Source: Geobacter argillaceus
Lineage (GTDB): Bacteria > Desulfobacterota > Desulfuromonadia > Geobacterales > DSM-12255
Length of the DNA: 64,000 nt
Direction: 5' to 3'
NCBI RefSeq assembly: GCF_007830735.1
Contig: NZ_VLLN01000011.1
Location: 1-64,000, forward strand
Below, piece after piece: positions 8,512 to 17,704 of this stretch (the stretch's first letter is position 1; each line of letters opens with the position of its first letter). Under the pieces are notes generated by a model. The model had not been told where the DNA came from, ran no database searches, and saw only the letters and a list, made by a program, of their open reading frames with translations. The position numbers and the translations under genes were made by a program.

Positions 8512-9591
8512 ATGAGAGTCCTGCTTGTCGCCGGTGCGCGACCCAATTTCATGAAAATCTCCCCCATCTTCCGTGCCGCACGGCAACACGACAGCGTCGA
8601 ATGCCAGATTGTGCATACCGGACAGCACTACGACTACCAGATGTCCCAGACCTTTTTCGACGAACTGGAGATACCGGCGCCCGCCTTCTTCCTCGATGCC
8701 GGATCGGGCTCCCATGCCGTTCAGACTGCGCGGATCATGATGGCCTTCGAGGAAGCCTGCATTGCGGCAAAGCCGGATGTCGTCATGGTGGTGGGGGACG
8801 TGAACTCCACCCTGGCCTGTAGCGTGGTCGCCAAGAAGCTGAACATCCAGGTCGCCCATGTGGAGGCGGGGCTGCGGAGCTTCGACCTGACCATGCCCGA
8901 AGAGATCAACCGGATGGTGACCGACGCCATCAGCGACTGGTTCTTCGTTACCGAGGAAAGCGGGGCCGTCAATCTGCTGCGGGAGGGAAAGGCACCGGAG
9001 CGGATCCACCGGGTGGGGCATGTGATGATCGATAACCTTTTGTATCAGGCGAGGCGGCTCGCCTCTCTCGATCTTCAGTCGTTTCCCACCCGAGCGATGC
9101 GGGAGGGTGCCGGCTCCTACTTGTTTGCGACGCTCCACCGTCCTTCAAACGTGGACTGTCGGGAAACCTTTGCCGGAATTGTTGCGGCCTTCAACGAACT
9201 GGCCAGTGAGCGCACCATATTCTTTCCGGTGCATCCGCGCACCAGAAAGATGCTTGAATCCTTTGACCTCACCCTGGATGAACGGGTCGTACTGCTCCCC
9301 CCCCTTGGCTTCCTGGAATCCCTCTCTCTCTGGAAGGATGCCGAGGCGGTCCTGACCGACAGCGGAGGCCTGCAGGAGGAAACGACCGCCCTCGGTGTGC
9401 CGTGTGTCACGATCAGGGACAATACCGAACGGCCGATTACCGCCCAGCTCGGGACGAATGTGCTCGCCGGCACCAGTCCGGAAGGTATCCTGGCTGCATA
9501 TCGGCAAAGCCTCGCACGGCTGCCGGAGGCGGTTGTGCCGCCGCTTTGGGACGGCCATGCCGCAGATCGCATCTGGTCTATTCTTACCTGA
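8512..9591 (+). CDS. wecB: UDP-N-acetylglucosamine 2-epimerase (non-hydrolysing)
   Basis: A 359-residue cytoplasmic epimerase converting UDP-GlcNAc to UDP-ManNAc. Signatures include VAGARPNFMKISPI at the N-terminus, QIVHTGQHYDYQMS near residue 35, VAHVEAGLRSFDLTMPEE near 115-135, and LTDSGGLQEETTALGVPC near 280, matching the active-site layout of WecB/MnaA. Full length. ATG 8512 is preceded by CAGAGGAA. It is placed beside a GT26 transferase that could use its product. Confidence 0.93.
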   Translation: MRVLLVAGARPNFMKISPIFRAARQHDSVECQIVHTGQHYDYQMSQTFFDELEIPAPAFFLDAGSGSHAVQTARIMMAFEEACIAAKPDVVMVVGDVNSTLACSVVAKKLNIQVAHVEAGLRSFDLTMPEEINRMVTDAISDWFFVTEESGAVNLLREGKAPERIHRVGHVMIDNLLYQARRLASLDLQSFPTRAMREGAGSYLFATLHRPSNVDCRETFAGIVAAFNELASERTIFFPVHPRTRKMLESFDLTLDERVVLLPPLGFLESLSLWKDAEAVLTDSGGLQEETTALGVPCVTIRDNTERPITAQLGTNVLAGTSPEGILAAYRQSLARLPEAVVPPLWDGHAADRIWSILT

Positions 9592-9626
9592 CGTCAGCAA
9601 CACCACCATGAAAGGATCTCGATATC

Positions 9627-9998
9627 ATGAGCAACACCCCCACTTCCGTTGCATTCAAGTATGTCTTCCGGTACGACTACAACCCCGTTTATGTGAATGG
9701 CGCCCATGGCGGCGTTTCGCCCCGCGGTGACCTGGTGGTCAATTTTTACCTGGAACGCCAGCCGCTCCCCAACGAGCTGACCCACGGCATCAATCCTGAC
9801 GGCGGCATCGGCAATGTGGTGGCCGTAGACCCTGAAGACCTCAACACCAGCATTGTCCGCTTTGTTTCCAATGGGGTGGTCCTCAATTACCAGAATGCAA
9901 GGGACATCCACCAGTGGCTCGGCGACAAGATCGCAGAGATGGAGCGGATGGCCCAGGCCAGGTCGGAGGCTGCCGGGCAGGGCAGTCCGGCACACTGA
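9627..9998 (+). CDS. Conserved-looking small protein of unknown function
   Basis: A 123-residue acidic soluble protein with no signal peptide or membrane segment. The central part reads NFYLERQPLPNELTHGINPD, and the C-terminal third is helical (IHQWLGDKIAEMERMAQ). I do not recognise the family. It lies between wecB and the exosortase leader on the same strand with a plausible ribosome site (AAAGGATCT). Clean codon use and fit in the operon suggest a real gene; no function is assigned. Confidence 0.6.
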   Translation: MSNTPTSVAFKYVFRYDYNPVYVNGAHGGVSPRGDLVVNFYLERQPLPNELTHGINPDGGIGNVVAVDPEDLNTSIVRFVSNGVVLNYQNARDIHQWLGDKIAEMERMAQARSEAAGQGSPAH

Positions 9999-10032
9999 TG
10001 AAGAACAAGAGTAGCCAAACCTTTACCTGCCT

Positions 10033-10160
10033 GTAACACGGAATCAATACTCTGTCGGTATACTCCGCCTTGTTTTCGCTGGTCTTTTTGCAAAATGTGA
10101 CCGTCAATCATCCCGCAGAGGCTTCGTTCTCCGCTCTGGCGAAACGTAGACTTCTGCGGG
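10033..10160 (+). promoter_or_regulatory. Leader of the exosortase gene: GTAAC element and long hairpin
   Basis: GTAAC (10033-10037) is followed ten bases later by TACTCT (10048-10053). The surrounding sequence resembles the element at 20275. Further down, CCCGCAGA (10112-10119) pairs perfectly with TCTGCGGG (10153-10160), closing a 33-base loop with inner pairing. The hairpin ends 24 bases before the ATG at 10185. Confidence 0.4.
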
Positions 10161-10184
10161 TACCCTCTCGACCGGAACCCATCT

Positions 10185-11789
10185 ATGAAAACAGTTCAGG
10201 AGACCGTTGCGCCGAACCCGGTAATGTTTATCAGGCCGGCAAGCTGGCTAAAGGGTCTTGTCTTCGGCACGCTCCTCGTTGTCCTCTACTATTCGGCCCT
10301 CGACTGGCTGGTGACAAACGACTGGCCCAGGGAGGATTACAGCTCCTGCGCCCTCATCCCCTTCGTGGTCCTCTATCTGATCTGGGAGAAACGCCAGCAG
10401 CTGGCGGCGCTGCCGTCGATCTCTTCGTGGATGGGAGGCATCCCGCTCGGGTGCGGTCTGCTCCTCTTCTGGCTCGGGGAACTGGCCGGCGAGTTCTTCA
10501 CCCTCTATCTCTCCCTCTGGCTGGTGCTGGTCGGCCTCTGCTGGCTGCAGCTGGGGTGGCGTAAGCTGAAGGTCATCGCCTTTCCGGTCGGGTTTTCCCT
10601 GGCCACGTTTCCCCTCCCCATCTTCGTCAATACGCAGATGTCTCTCAAGCTCAAGCTCCTCTCATCCCATCTCGGCGTGGCCATTCTCCAACTCTGGGGA
10701 ATGTCGGCCTTCCGCGAAGGGAACGTCATCGATCTTGGGTTCACGAAGCTGCAGGTGGTGGATGCCTGCAGCGGCATCCGCTACCTGGTCCCGCTCATTG
10801 CCATGGCCGTCCTGCTCGCCTATTATTATCGGGCAGCGGCCTGGAAGCGCCTGGTGGTGATCCTGTCCGCGATCCCGATTTCAGTGATCACTAACGGGCT
10901 CCGGATCGCGTCGGTTGGCATTCTTTACCCGATCTTCGGGGCACAGGTGGCCGAGGGGTTCTTCCACGATTTCTCCGGTTGGTTCATTTTCATGTTCAGT
11001 CTTGGGCTGCTGCTGGGCGAAATCTGGCTTTTGAAGAGAATTTTCCCGGAGCGGGTCTCGGCCGTTGCTGCTAACGAGCCCAGCCAGGCGACGAACGAAC
11101 GGGTCACGGCCCCGCTTTCCGAGTCCCGCTCTTCGCTTTTTTTCACCCGCCACTTCCTGGCGGCACTGCTCTGCCTTACCGTGACCGTTGCGGCGGCCAA
11201 GGGGGTAGATTTCCGCGAAAAGACCCCCATCAACCGGCCACTCGCCGAATTCCCGGTCGAGATCGGCGAGTGGCGGGGAACACGGACCGCCATGGAGCCG
11301 CATTACCGTAATGCCCTGAAGTTCAGCGACTATGCGATCATCGATTACCGTGACCCACGGGGAAGGGAGATCAACTTCTATACGGCCTACTATGCCAGCC
11401 AGACCAAGGGTGGGTCGGTGCATACCCCAGCCACCTGCCTTCCCGGCAGCGGCTGGGACTTCCAGGAATCAGGGGTGGTCCCCGTGGCTCTGAACGGCAC
11501 CTTTTCGCTTCCGGTGAGCCGGGCCTTTATGGAGAAGGATGGCCAGCGGCAGCTCACCTACTACTGGTTTCCACAGCGGGGACGGGTGCTGAACGACCTG
11601 TTCAGCCTCAAGCTCTACGCCTTTTGGGATGCGCTCACCCGTCAGCGGACCGACGGTTCCCTGGTGCGGATCATTACGCCGGTCAACGCCACGGAACGGG
11701 TGGAGGATGCCGAGGCACGGATGCAGTCGTTCGTCAGGCTCGTGGTGCCGCAGCTCGATGCATTTCTTCCCGGGAAGGTCTCCCGATGA
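10185..11789 (+). CDS. xrtA: Exosortase A fused to EpsI domain
   Basis: A 534-residue inner-membrane transpeptidase-like protein. Residues 1-300 form the multi-helix exosortase domain with the catalytic triad visible as Cys195 (VVDACSGIRYL), Arg240 (TNGLRIASVG) and His261 (FFHDFSGW). Residues from about 310 form an EpsI-type periplasmic domain (FPVEIGEWRG, then HTPATCLPGSGW). Exosortases cleave PEP-CTERM-type tails during export and are coupled to exopolysaccharide production. The fusion is common for the exosortase A system. The 3' end overlaps the next gene by ATGA. No classical PEP-CTERM substrate is encoded within this window. Confidence 0.92.
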   Translation: MKTVQETVAPNPVMFIRPASWLKGLVFGTLLVVLYYSALDWLVTNDWPREDYSSCALIPFVVLYLIWEKRQQLAALPSISSWMGGIPLGCGLLLFWLGELAGEFFTLYLSLWLVLVGLCWLQLGWRKLKVIAFPVGFSLATFPLPIFVNTQMSLKLKLLSSHLGVAILQLWGMSAFREGNVIDLGFTKLQVVDACSGIRYLVPLIAMAVLLAYYYRAAAWKRLVVILSAIPISVITNGLRIASVGILYPIFGAQVAEGFFHDFSGWFIFMFSLGLLLGEIWLLKRIFPERVSAVAANEPSQATNERVTAPLSESRSSLFFTRHFLAALLCLTVTVAAAKGVDFREKTPINRPLAEFPVEIGEWRGTRTAMEPHYRNALKFSDYAIIDYRDPRGREINFYTAYYASQTKGGSVHTPATCLPGSGWDFQESGVVPVALNGTFSLPVSRAFMEKDGQRQLTYYWFPQRGRVLNDLFSLKLYAFWDALTRQRTDGSLVRIITPVNATERVEDAEARMQSFVRLVVPQLDAFLPGKVSR

Positions 11790-13414
11790 TCTTTCTGTCA
11801 ACCCTGCTCCTTGCAGTTCTGATCACCATAGCCACGACCCCGCTCCTCTCCGCGCTGGCGATCCGGTACAACGCGGTGGATCTTCCCGGTGAGCGCAAGG
11901 TCCACACCAGGCCCATTCCCCGCATCGGCGGCATCGCCATGGCCTTCGGAGCGTTCGTGCCGCTCCTGTTCTGGAACTGTGCCGACCGTTTCGTCATTTC
12001 CTACCTGAGTGGCGCAGCAGTGCTGGTCTTTTTCGGTCTGCTGGACGACCTGCGGGACCTGTCTCCCAAGATCAAGTTTCTCGGACAGATCGTTGCTGCA
12101 CTGATCGTCATCCTGGCCGGGGGGGTCGAGATCCGCTCTCTCGGCACCTTGCTGCCCGACGCCTGGCAGCTTCCCGCTCTGCTTTCCATTCCACTGACGC
12201 TCGTGGCGATCGTCGGCGCAACCAATGCGATCAACCTGGCCGACGGCCTGGACGGCCTTGCCGGCGGCATCTGCCTGCTGGTCTTTGCCGGCATCGGCTA
12301 TCTCTCCTACGTGGAAGGGAGTCAGGTCATCGGTCTCATCTCCCTGGCCCTGGCCGGGGTGATCTTCGGTTTCCTCCGCTTCAATACCCATCCGGCCTCC
12401 ATCTTCATGGGGGACGCCGGAAGCCAGTTCCTGGGGTACTCGGCTGCCACCCTGGCCATAGCCCTGACCCAGGGGCAGACAACACTGAGCCCGGTGCTCC
12501 CGTTGCTGCTCCTGGGGGTGCCGATCCTGGACACCCTGACCGTGATGGTGACCCGCATCGCCCAGGGACGGTCCCCGTTCTCCGCGGACAAGAACCATTT
12601 CCACCACCATCTGCTCCGGCTCGGCCTCCATCATTCGGAGTCCGTGGTGGTCATCTACGTCCTGCAGACCCTGCTGGTCGTTACCGCGATCCTCTTGCGT
12701 TACCATTACGACTGGCTGCTCCTGACCGGCTACCTCTGCTTTTCCGCCATCGTGCTGATGGTCTTTCACCGTGCCCGCCAGGCCGATTGGCGGCCGCGGC
12801 GGTTCGATTTCTTCGATATCAGGATTGCCGGCCGGCTGAGGATGCTGAAGCGGGAAGGACACCTCATCAAGGGCTCGTTCCCGCTCTTTGAGTTCGGCAT
12901 CCCTCTGCTCCTGCTGTTCACCTCCTGGAGCGCCATCAGGGTGCCGCTGTATGTCTCGCTGGCAGCAACGGGGCTGGCGCTTCTGGTTATGCTGACCTGG
13001 CTGTTCTGGAAGGTGCGGCTTGAAGCCGTGCTCCGCATGACCCTGTACCTGCTGATCCCCTTTGCCATCTACCTGAGCGACCATCAACACGTCCAGTGGC
13101 TGGAGGGGCCGGGACGCGCGGTCTACAACATGTCGTTCGGCGTCTTTGCCGTGCTCATCATCATCATTTCCAAGTTTTCCCGGCGGAAAAACGGGTTCAG
13201 AAGCTCGCCCATGGACTTCCTCATCCTGATTCTCGCCGTGGCTGTCCCCAACATGCCGGATCAGATGCTACAGGAGTACCGGATCGGCCTGATCGCGGCA
13301 AAGATCATCATGCTCTATTTCAGCTATGAAGTCATGCTGGCGGAGTTGCGCGGCCGGTTCGGCAGGATAGCGGCAACCACCGTGGTCTCGCTCGTGGTTC
13401 TGGCGTGTCGCTGA
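11786..13414 (+). CDS. Undecaprenyl-phosphate sugar-1-phosphate transferase (WecA/MraY-like)
   Basis: A 542-residue polytopic membrane enzyme that attaches a GlcNAc-type sugar-1-phosphate to undecaprenyl phosphate, starting the lipid-linked repeat. Family motifs are NLADGLDGLAGG near residue 150, FMGDAGSQFLGY near 208, and the HFHHHLLRLG cluster near 270. The extra C-terminal ~190 residues contain several more hydrophobic segments and make it longer than typical WecA (about 350). The start is ATG 11786, overlapping the xrtA stop; the longer frame from 11624 lies inside xrtA and is rejected. Confidence 0.87.
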   Translation: MIFLSTLLLAVLITIATTPLLSALAIRYNAVDLPGERKVHTRPIPRIGGIAMAFGAFVPLLFWNCADRFVISYLSGAAVLVFFGLLDDLRDLSPKIKFLGQIVAALIVILAGGVEIRSLGTLLPDAWQLPALLSIPLTLVAIVGATNAINLADGLDGLAGGICLLVFAGIGYLSYVEGSQVIGLISLALAGVIFGFLRFNTHPASIFMGDAGSQFLGYSAATLAIALTQGQTTLSPVLPLLLLGVPILDTLTVMVTRIAQGRSPFSADKNHFHHHLLRLGLHHSESVVVIYVLQTLLVVTAILLRYHYDWLLLTGYLCFSAIVLMVFHRARQADWRPRRFDFFDIRIAGRLRMLKREGHLIKGSFPLFEFGIPLLLLFTSWSAIRVPLYVSLAATGLALLVMLTWLFWKVRLEAVLRMTLYLLIPFAIYLSDHQHVQWLEGPGRAVYNMSFGVFAVLIIIISKFSRRKNGFRSSPMDFLILILAVAVPNMPDQMLQEYRIGLIAAKIIMLYFSYEVMLAELRGRFGRIAATTVVSLVVLACR

Positions 13415-13444
13415 CAAAAGCAATAAACGATAAGGAGAGATTGC

Positions 13445-15430
13445 ATGCGGAATAGAATTGCCCGATTGGGCCTGGTGCTGTTGGTAACCGTGTCGCTGGT
13501 GGCATGCAGCGGACCTGAAGCCAAGAAGGCCAAATTCCTTGCCAAGGGGAAGAGCCTGTATGAAAAGGGTGAGTACACCAAGGCCAGGCTCGAGTTCAAG
13601 AATGCCGTGCAGATCGACCCCAAGTATGCGGATGCCTACCGGATGCTCGGCTACGTCGCGCTCAAGGAAGGAGATCTCAAGGGGGCGTACGCCAGTTTCG
13701 GCAAGGCGGCGGAACTGAACCCGGCCGATCTCGAAGCCCATTATCAGATCGGGAAGATCCTCCTCGGCGCGGGATATCCTGACAAGGCGCTTGAAAAGGC
13801 AGAGTTGATCCTGAAGAAGGACCAGGGTCACGTTGATGGGCAGTTGCTGAAAGGGGCGGTCTATGTGTCACGAAAGGAACATACCAAGGCTATCCCCTTT
13901 CTGGAGGGGCTGATCGCCAAAGGTATACAGAAGCCCGATGCCTTTCAGTTGCTGGCTTCCAGCTATCTGTTGAATAAAGACCTGAAAAGCGCCGAGGCAA
14001 CCCTTACCAAGGGAGTGGCGGCCAACCCGAAATCGGCCGGTTGCCTCCTCTCGCTGGCGGAATTAAAGGCGAACATTGGCAAGATTGACGAGGCGGTTAC
14101 CCTGGTAAAACAGCTCATCGCCCTGGAACCGGCCGAGGCGCGTCACACCATCACCCTGGCGAACCTCTACTGGGGGGCGAAACAGGAGGCGAAAGCCATT
14201 GAAACCGTCAAGGCCTATGTTGCCGCCGCACCGCAGGATGAAGAACGGCGTTTACAGGCAGCCGGCTTTTACCTTGCCAGGAACAAGCCGGCGGAGGTCG
14301 AGCAACTGCTCAAAGAGGGGGCCGGCCAGATTCCGAAGAGTTTCAAGATCCGTTTCGCCCTGAGTGAGCTGTATGCCAACCAGAACAAGCCCGATCAGGC
14401 GATTGAGGTGCTGAAGCAGATCCTGGCAGCGGAAAAGGAGTTCACCAAGCCGGATCTCATCACCACCAGGAGCACCCTGGCGAAGATCTACCTGGTGCGG
14501 CGCGATCTGGTCACTGCCACGAAGTACGTGGATGAGGTGATCAAAGAAAGTCCCAAGAATGTAGAGGCACACTTCACCAAGGGCGAGATTCACATGCTCA
14601 AGGGGGAAGGGGCCAATGCCGTCACCGAATTCAGGAGTGTGCTCGCTGAAAACGAAAAATCCATCCAGGCCCATGTCCGGCTGGCCGAGGCCCATCTCCT
14701 CAACAAGGAGCCGGCACTGGCCCTGGACGGACTGAAGACGGCCCTCAAGGAGACGCCCGATGCCCGCGACCTGCAACGGGCCATTGCCAGGGTATATCTG
14801 TCGCAGAAGGATCTGACGTCGGCCGAGGAGACATTGACCAGGATACTGGCAAAGAATCCGGCAGATCTGGAAGTCCTGTCCGATCTGGGTGACGTTTACC
14901 TGCGGAGCGGTGACCTGAAAAAGGCCGAGACCCGTTTTGGCGAACTGAAGCGAAAGGCGCCCCAGTTGCCGATCGGTTACGTGAAATTCAGCGAGCTGTA
15001 CATCGCCCAGGGAAAGATGGACAAGGCCGAGGCGGAGCTGGAGCAGGCCTACAGGCGGAATCCCGAGTCCTGGCGTGTGGCCAACGACCTGGCATACCTG
15101 TTGTGCGAAAAGTCGCGGTCGGCCAAGGAGCTGGACCGGGCAGAGTCGCTTGCAAAGAAGGCCCAACTGCTGAAACCCGAGGGGTTGACCGTCTCCGACA
15201 CCCTGGGATGGATCTACTACAAAAAAGGCGACTTCAAGCAGGCGATGGAGCTGATCGGCAAGGTGCAGGCGAGCGCACCGAAAAATCCGGTGATCAACTT
15301 CCATCTCGGCATGGTGCGGTACAAGGCCGGTGATCGCGCCAAGGCAAAGGAAAGTCTGACCCTGGCTCTGGCCGGGAAAGAACCGTTTCCCGGCAGGGAT
15401 GAAGCCGAACGCACCCTGAAGAGTTTGTAA
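13445..15430 (+). CDS. TPR-repeat lipoprotein, PEP-CTERM system (PrsT-like)
   Basis: A 661-residue lipoprotein with lipobox LVACS (Cys near residue 20), then many tetratricopeptide repeats through to the C-terminus (for example YTKARLEFKNAVQIDPKYAD and DTLGWIYYKKGDFKQAMEL). It resembles the PrsT-type TPR lipoproteins found beside exosortase A; these are often longer, so this is a shorter member. Good ribosome site AAGGAGA before ATG 13445. It may act as a periplasmic scaffold in polysaccharide export or protein sorting; this is inferred from context. Confidence 0.82.
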   Translation: MRNRIARLGLVLLVTVSLVACSGPEAKKAKFLAKGKSLYEKGEYTKARLEFKNAVQIDPKYADAYRMLGYVALKEGDLKGAYASFGKAAELNPADLEAHYQIGKILLGAGYPDKALEKAELILKKDQGHVDGQLLKGAVYVSRKEHTKAIPFLEGLIAKGIQKPDAFQLLASSYLLNKDLKSAEATLTKGVAANPKSAGCLLSLAELKANIGKIDEAVTLVKQLIALEPAEARHTITLANLYWGAKQEAKAIETVKAYVAAAPQDEERRLQAAGFYLARNKPAEVEQLLKEGAGQIPKSFKIRFALSELYANQNKPDQAIEVLKQILAAEKEFTKPDLITTRSTLAKIYLVRRDLVTATKYVDEVIKESPKNVEAHFTKGEIHMLKGEGANAVTEFRSVLAENEKSIQAHVRLAEAHLLNKEPALALDGLKTALKETPDARDLQRAIARVYLSQKDLTSAEETLTRILAKNPADLEVLSDLGDVYLRSGDLKKAETRFGELKRKAPQLPIGYVKFSELYIAQGKMDKAEAELEQAYRRNPESWRVANDLAYLLCEKSRSAKELDRAESLAKKAQLLKPEGLTVSDTLGWIYYKKGDFKQAMELIGKVQASAPKNPVINFHLGMVRYKAGDRAKAKESLTLALAGKEPFPGRDEAERTLKSL

Positions 15431-15431
15431 C

Positions 15432-15458
15432 ACGTGTGAAGGTTACGACACGTCTTTT
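15432..15458 (+). terminator. Possible intrinsic terminator after the TPR gene
   Basis: ACGTGT (15432-15437) pairs with ACACGT (15448-15453), and CTTTTTG follows. The stem is short, so confidence is moderate. It separates the TPR gene from the next transcription unit, which begins with its own GTAAC element. Confidence 0.4.
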
Positions 15459-15540
15459 TGCTTCTGTGCCAGTCAGGAAACGGCCGACTACCGATTCTAT
15501 TTCCCCGGTAATGAAATATTAAGCCAACTGCCACCGGAAT

Positions 15541-15589
15541 GTAACATTCCGCTGGTATGATGCGTAGTTGTCCGGCCCGTAACAGGGCC
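15541..15589 (+). promoter_or_regulatory. GTAAC-N10-TATGAT element and leader hairpin
   Basis: GTAAC (15541-15545) and TATGAT (15556-15561) repeat the arrangement at 7493; GTAACATTC is shared exactly with that site. GGCCC (15574-15578) and GGGCC (15585-15589) form a short hairpin in the leader, 26 bases before the next ATG. Confidence 0.42.
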
Positions 15590-15615
15590 TTAACCTAAAT
15601 CAGCAGGTGAAAGTT

Positions 15616-16434
15616 ATGTTCAGCAAAGGTTTCCAGACCGTTCTTATCCTGGCCCTGGCACTGTTTACGGCAGCCGGGACGTACCACGATGCCGCGTTGG
15701 CCAAGGACAAGCCGGTTGTCGAGGCGGAAGAAAACGGGCAAGCAGTCGAGCAGAACGTCGATCAGGCCGCTGCCGACAACGCCTCGCCGGAAGTGGAGGC
15801 ACCCGCTCCCGCAGCAAAAGAGGAGATTGAAACTGCTCCCGCAGCGCGGAAGGGGACGTTGTTCTGGGACAAGGTCCTGTCAGTCGTTGGTCTTCACGAT
15901 GAAAAACCGTTCAAACCTGATCTGGTGGGAGGCGCACCATCAGGACCTGACCAGGACTACGTCATCGGTCCGGGTGACCAGCTCGGCATTACGGTCTGGC
16001 GGGACGATACACTGACCAAGACCGTTCTGGTCCTGCCCGACGGCAAGATTCAGTTTCCGCTGATCGGGGAGATAGTTGCTGCGGGCAAGACCGTTGCCAA
16101 GCTGAAGAAGGAACTGGAAGAAAAACTGACCGGTTACGTGGTGGATGCCGGTTTGACGGTGGAGGTCAGGCAGTCGAACAGTCTGTTCGTGTACCTGATC
16201 GGCAAGATCAACACTCCCGGGCGGCAGATGCTCCTGGCGAACACCAATGTCCTGCAGGCATTGGCCATGGCCGGCGGCCTCAATCCTTTTGCGGACAAGG
16301 ACGACATCAGGATCTTTCGTCAGGAAGAGGGCAAGACCTTGATCTTTCCGTTCAGATATACACTGGTGTCGGCGGGAAGTAACCTTGAGGAGAATATCTG
16401 GCTCAAACGGGGCGACGTGATCGTTGTTCCGTAA
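15616..16434 (+). CDS. Polysaccharide export protein (Wza-like), exosortase system
   Basis: About 272 residues with an N-terminal signal peptide, a low-complexity Ala/Glu/Pro linker (residues 30-80), then a Poly_export domain beginning DYVIGPGDQLGITVWRDDTL and one SLBB-type domain (VYLIGKINTPGRQMLLANTN). Such proteins form or feed the outer-membrane export channel. No lipobox cysteine is visible, unlike classical Wza. The ATG at 15616 has AGCAGG upstream; a GTG nine bases earlier is an alternative. It starts the export block that runs to 20182. Confidence 0.88.
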   Translation: MFSKGFQTVLILALALFTAAGTYHDAALAKDKPVVEAEENGQAVEQNVDQAAADNASPEVEAPAPAAKEEIETAPAARKGTLFWDKVLSVVGLHDEKPFKPDLVGGAPSGPDQDYVIGPGDQLGITVWRDDTLTKTVLVLPDGKIQFPLIGEIVAAGKTVAKLKKELEEKLTGYVVDAGLTVEVRQSNSLFVYLIGKINTPGRQMLLANTNVLQALAMAGGLNPFADKDDIRIFRQEEGKTLIFPFRYTLVSAGSNLEENIWLKRGDVIVVP

Positions 16435-16438
16435 CGAA

Positions 16439-17695
16439 ATGCCAATGATATCCTCCAGAAACGCAAACAGCCCAAGGGACGGCTCTGCCTCAGGTGGTAG
16501 TGCCGTCAGGTTGCTGGTGATTGCCGGCATCGTGCATCTGGCAGCGGGGCTGGCAGTTGCCAGGGCCGACGAGATCAAGGTGACGCCTGCGGTAACTGCC
16601 AGTGAAGAGTTCAATGATAACATCCTCTTCTCCACCATTGCCAGAAAGAGCGATGTTGTCACAACGCTTTCGCCGTCGCTGGAGCTGGCCGATAACTCGG
16701 CACGGCACAACCTGAGCATTCTTGGCGGCATCAACTGGTTGACGTATGCGAAGATGGCCAATCTCGACTCCGTCGATTACCAGTACCGCGGCCAGGCAGG
16801 ATACCGGCTTTCACCGCTGACCGCTTTCAGCGCATCGGGGGCCTATGTCAGGAATTCCCGGCCGGATTCGATCAACCAGCTGACCATGCTTTCGTCCAGT
16901 TCCGGGAAAGACAGCTACAATTATGCGTTCAGCGCCAACCGGAAATTGGACGAGCTGACCAGCGCAACGATGTCCTATTCCTATGCCAGCGAAACGTATG
17001 ACAATCCCGCTCTTTTGGGGAACAAGGTGCACACCGCCGGCATGGCGGTCAACAGGAACTTCGGGAATCTGCTTACCGGGGCGGCCAGTGCCGGTTACAG
17101 CCGAAATATCTATCGCGATTCGCAGAGCGACGACTACTCGCTCGGCATCGGCTCCAGCTGGCAGCAGAGCGAACATTTCTCCTGGAACGCCTCGGTCGGG
17201 GGGAGATTCACCCATTCATCATTCCTGGTGCTGCAACAGGCGACGTCAACGACAACCGAGGCGACCAACGACAACTGGGGGGTTACGGGCCTCCTCTCCC
17301 TTGCCTATACGGGAGAGAAAAACCGTGCGACGCTCTCCTTTGTCCGGGACTTTACGGCTGCCTCCGGCCAGATCGGGGCCACGGAGCGGACCCAGGTGGG
17401 ACTCACGCTGGGAAGACAGTTCCTGGAGAAGTTTGCGGGCCAGGCAGCTATTACTTACACCATCAACAGTTCGCCGGGCGGCCAGTTTTCGGCCCAAGGG
17501 GCTGAAGACAAGGCGATTCGTTGCAGCGCAGACCTGGATTACGAGATATCCCGGCATTTCAGCATGGGACTGCGCTACGCCTTTTATCGGATCGACTACA
17601 GTCCGAGCAACCAGAGCGCGGTGCAAAACATGGTGCTGATGCAGGCCAATTGGAAATACCCGGTTGACAGGTTCGCATTCATAGAAAACAAGTGA
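16439..17695 (+). CDS. Outer-membrane beta-barrel protein of the exosortase/EPS system
   Basis: About 418 residues. A signal peptide (LLVIAGIVHLAAGLAVARAD) is followed by DEIKVTPAVTASEEFNDNIL and alternating amphipathic strands to the C-terminus, the pattern of the PEP-CTERM-associated outer-membrane barrel family. It is likely the outer-membrane exit for the polysaccharide. The ATG at 16439 lies just after the previous stop; a TTG at 16424 would overlap it and an ATG at 16445 is also possible. Confidence 0.8.
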   Translation: MPMISSRNANSPRDGSASGGSAVRLLVIAGIVHLAAGLAVARADEIKVTPAVTASEEFNDNILFSTIARKSDVVTTLSPSLELADNSARHNLSILGGINWLTYAKMANLDSVDYQYRGQAGYRLSPLTAFSASGAYVRNSRPDSINQLTMLSSSSGKDSYNYAFSANRKLDELTSATMSYSYASETYDNPALLGNKVHTAGMAVNRNFGNLLTGAASAGYSRNIYRDSQSDDYSLGIGSSWQQSEHFSWNASVGGRFTHSSFLVLQQATSTTTEATNDNWGVTGLLSLAYTGEKNRATLSFVRDFTAASGQIGATERTQVGLTLGRQFLEKFAGQAAITYTINSSPGGQFSAQGAEDKAIRCSADLDYEISRHFSMGLRYAFYRIDYSPSNQSAVQNMVLMQANWKYPVDRFAFIENK

Positions 17696-17704
17696 GGCCG
17701 ATTC

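Noticed and set aside
11798-13090. 430-residue open frame on the minus strand
   Set aside because: Antisense to the WecA-like gene; composition dominated by Gln, Glu and His, typical of shadow frames.
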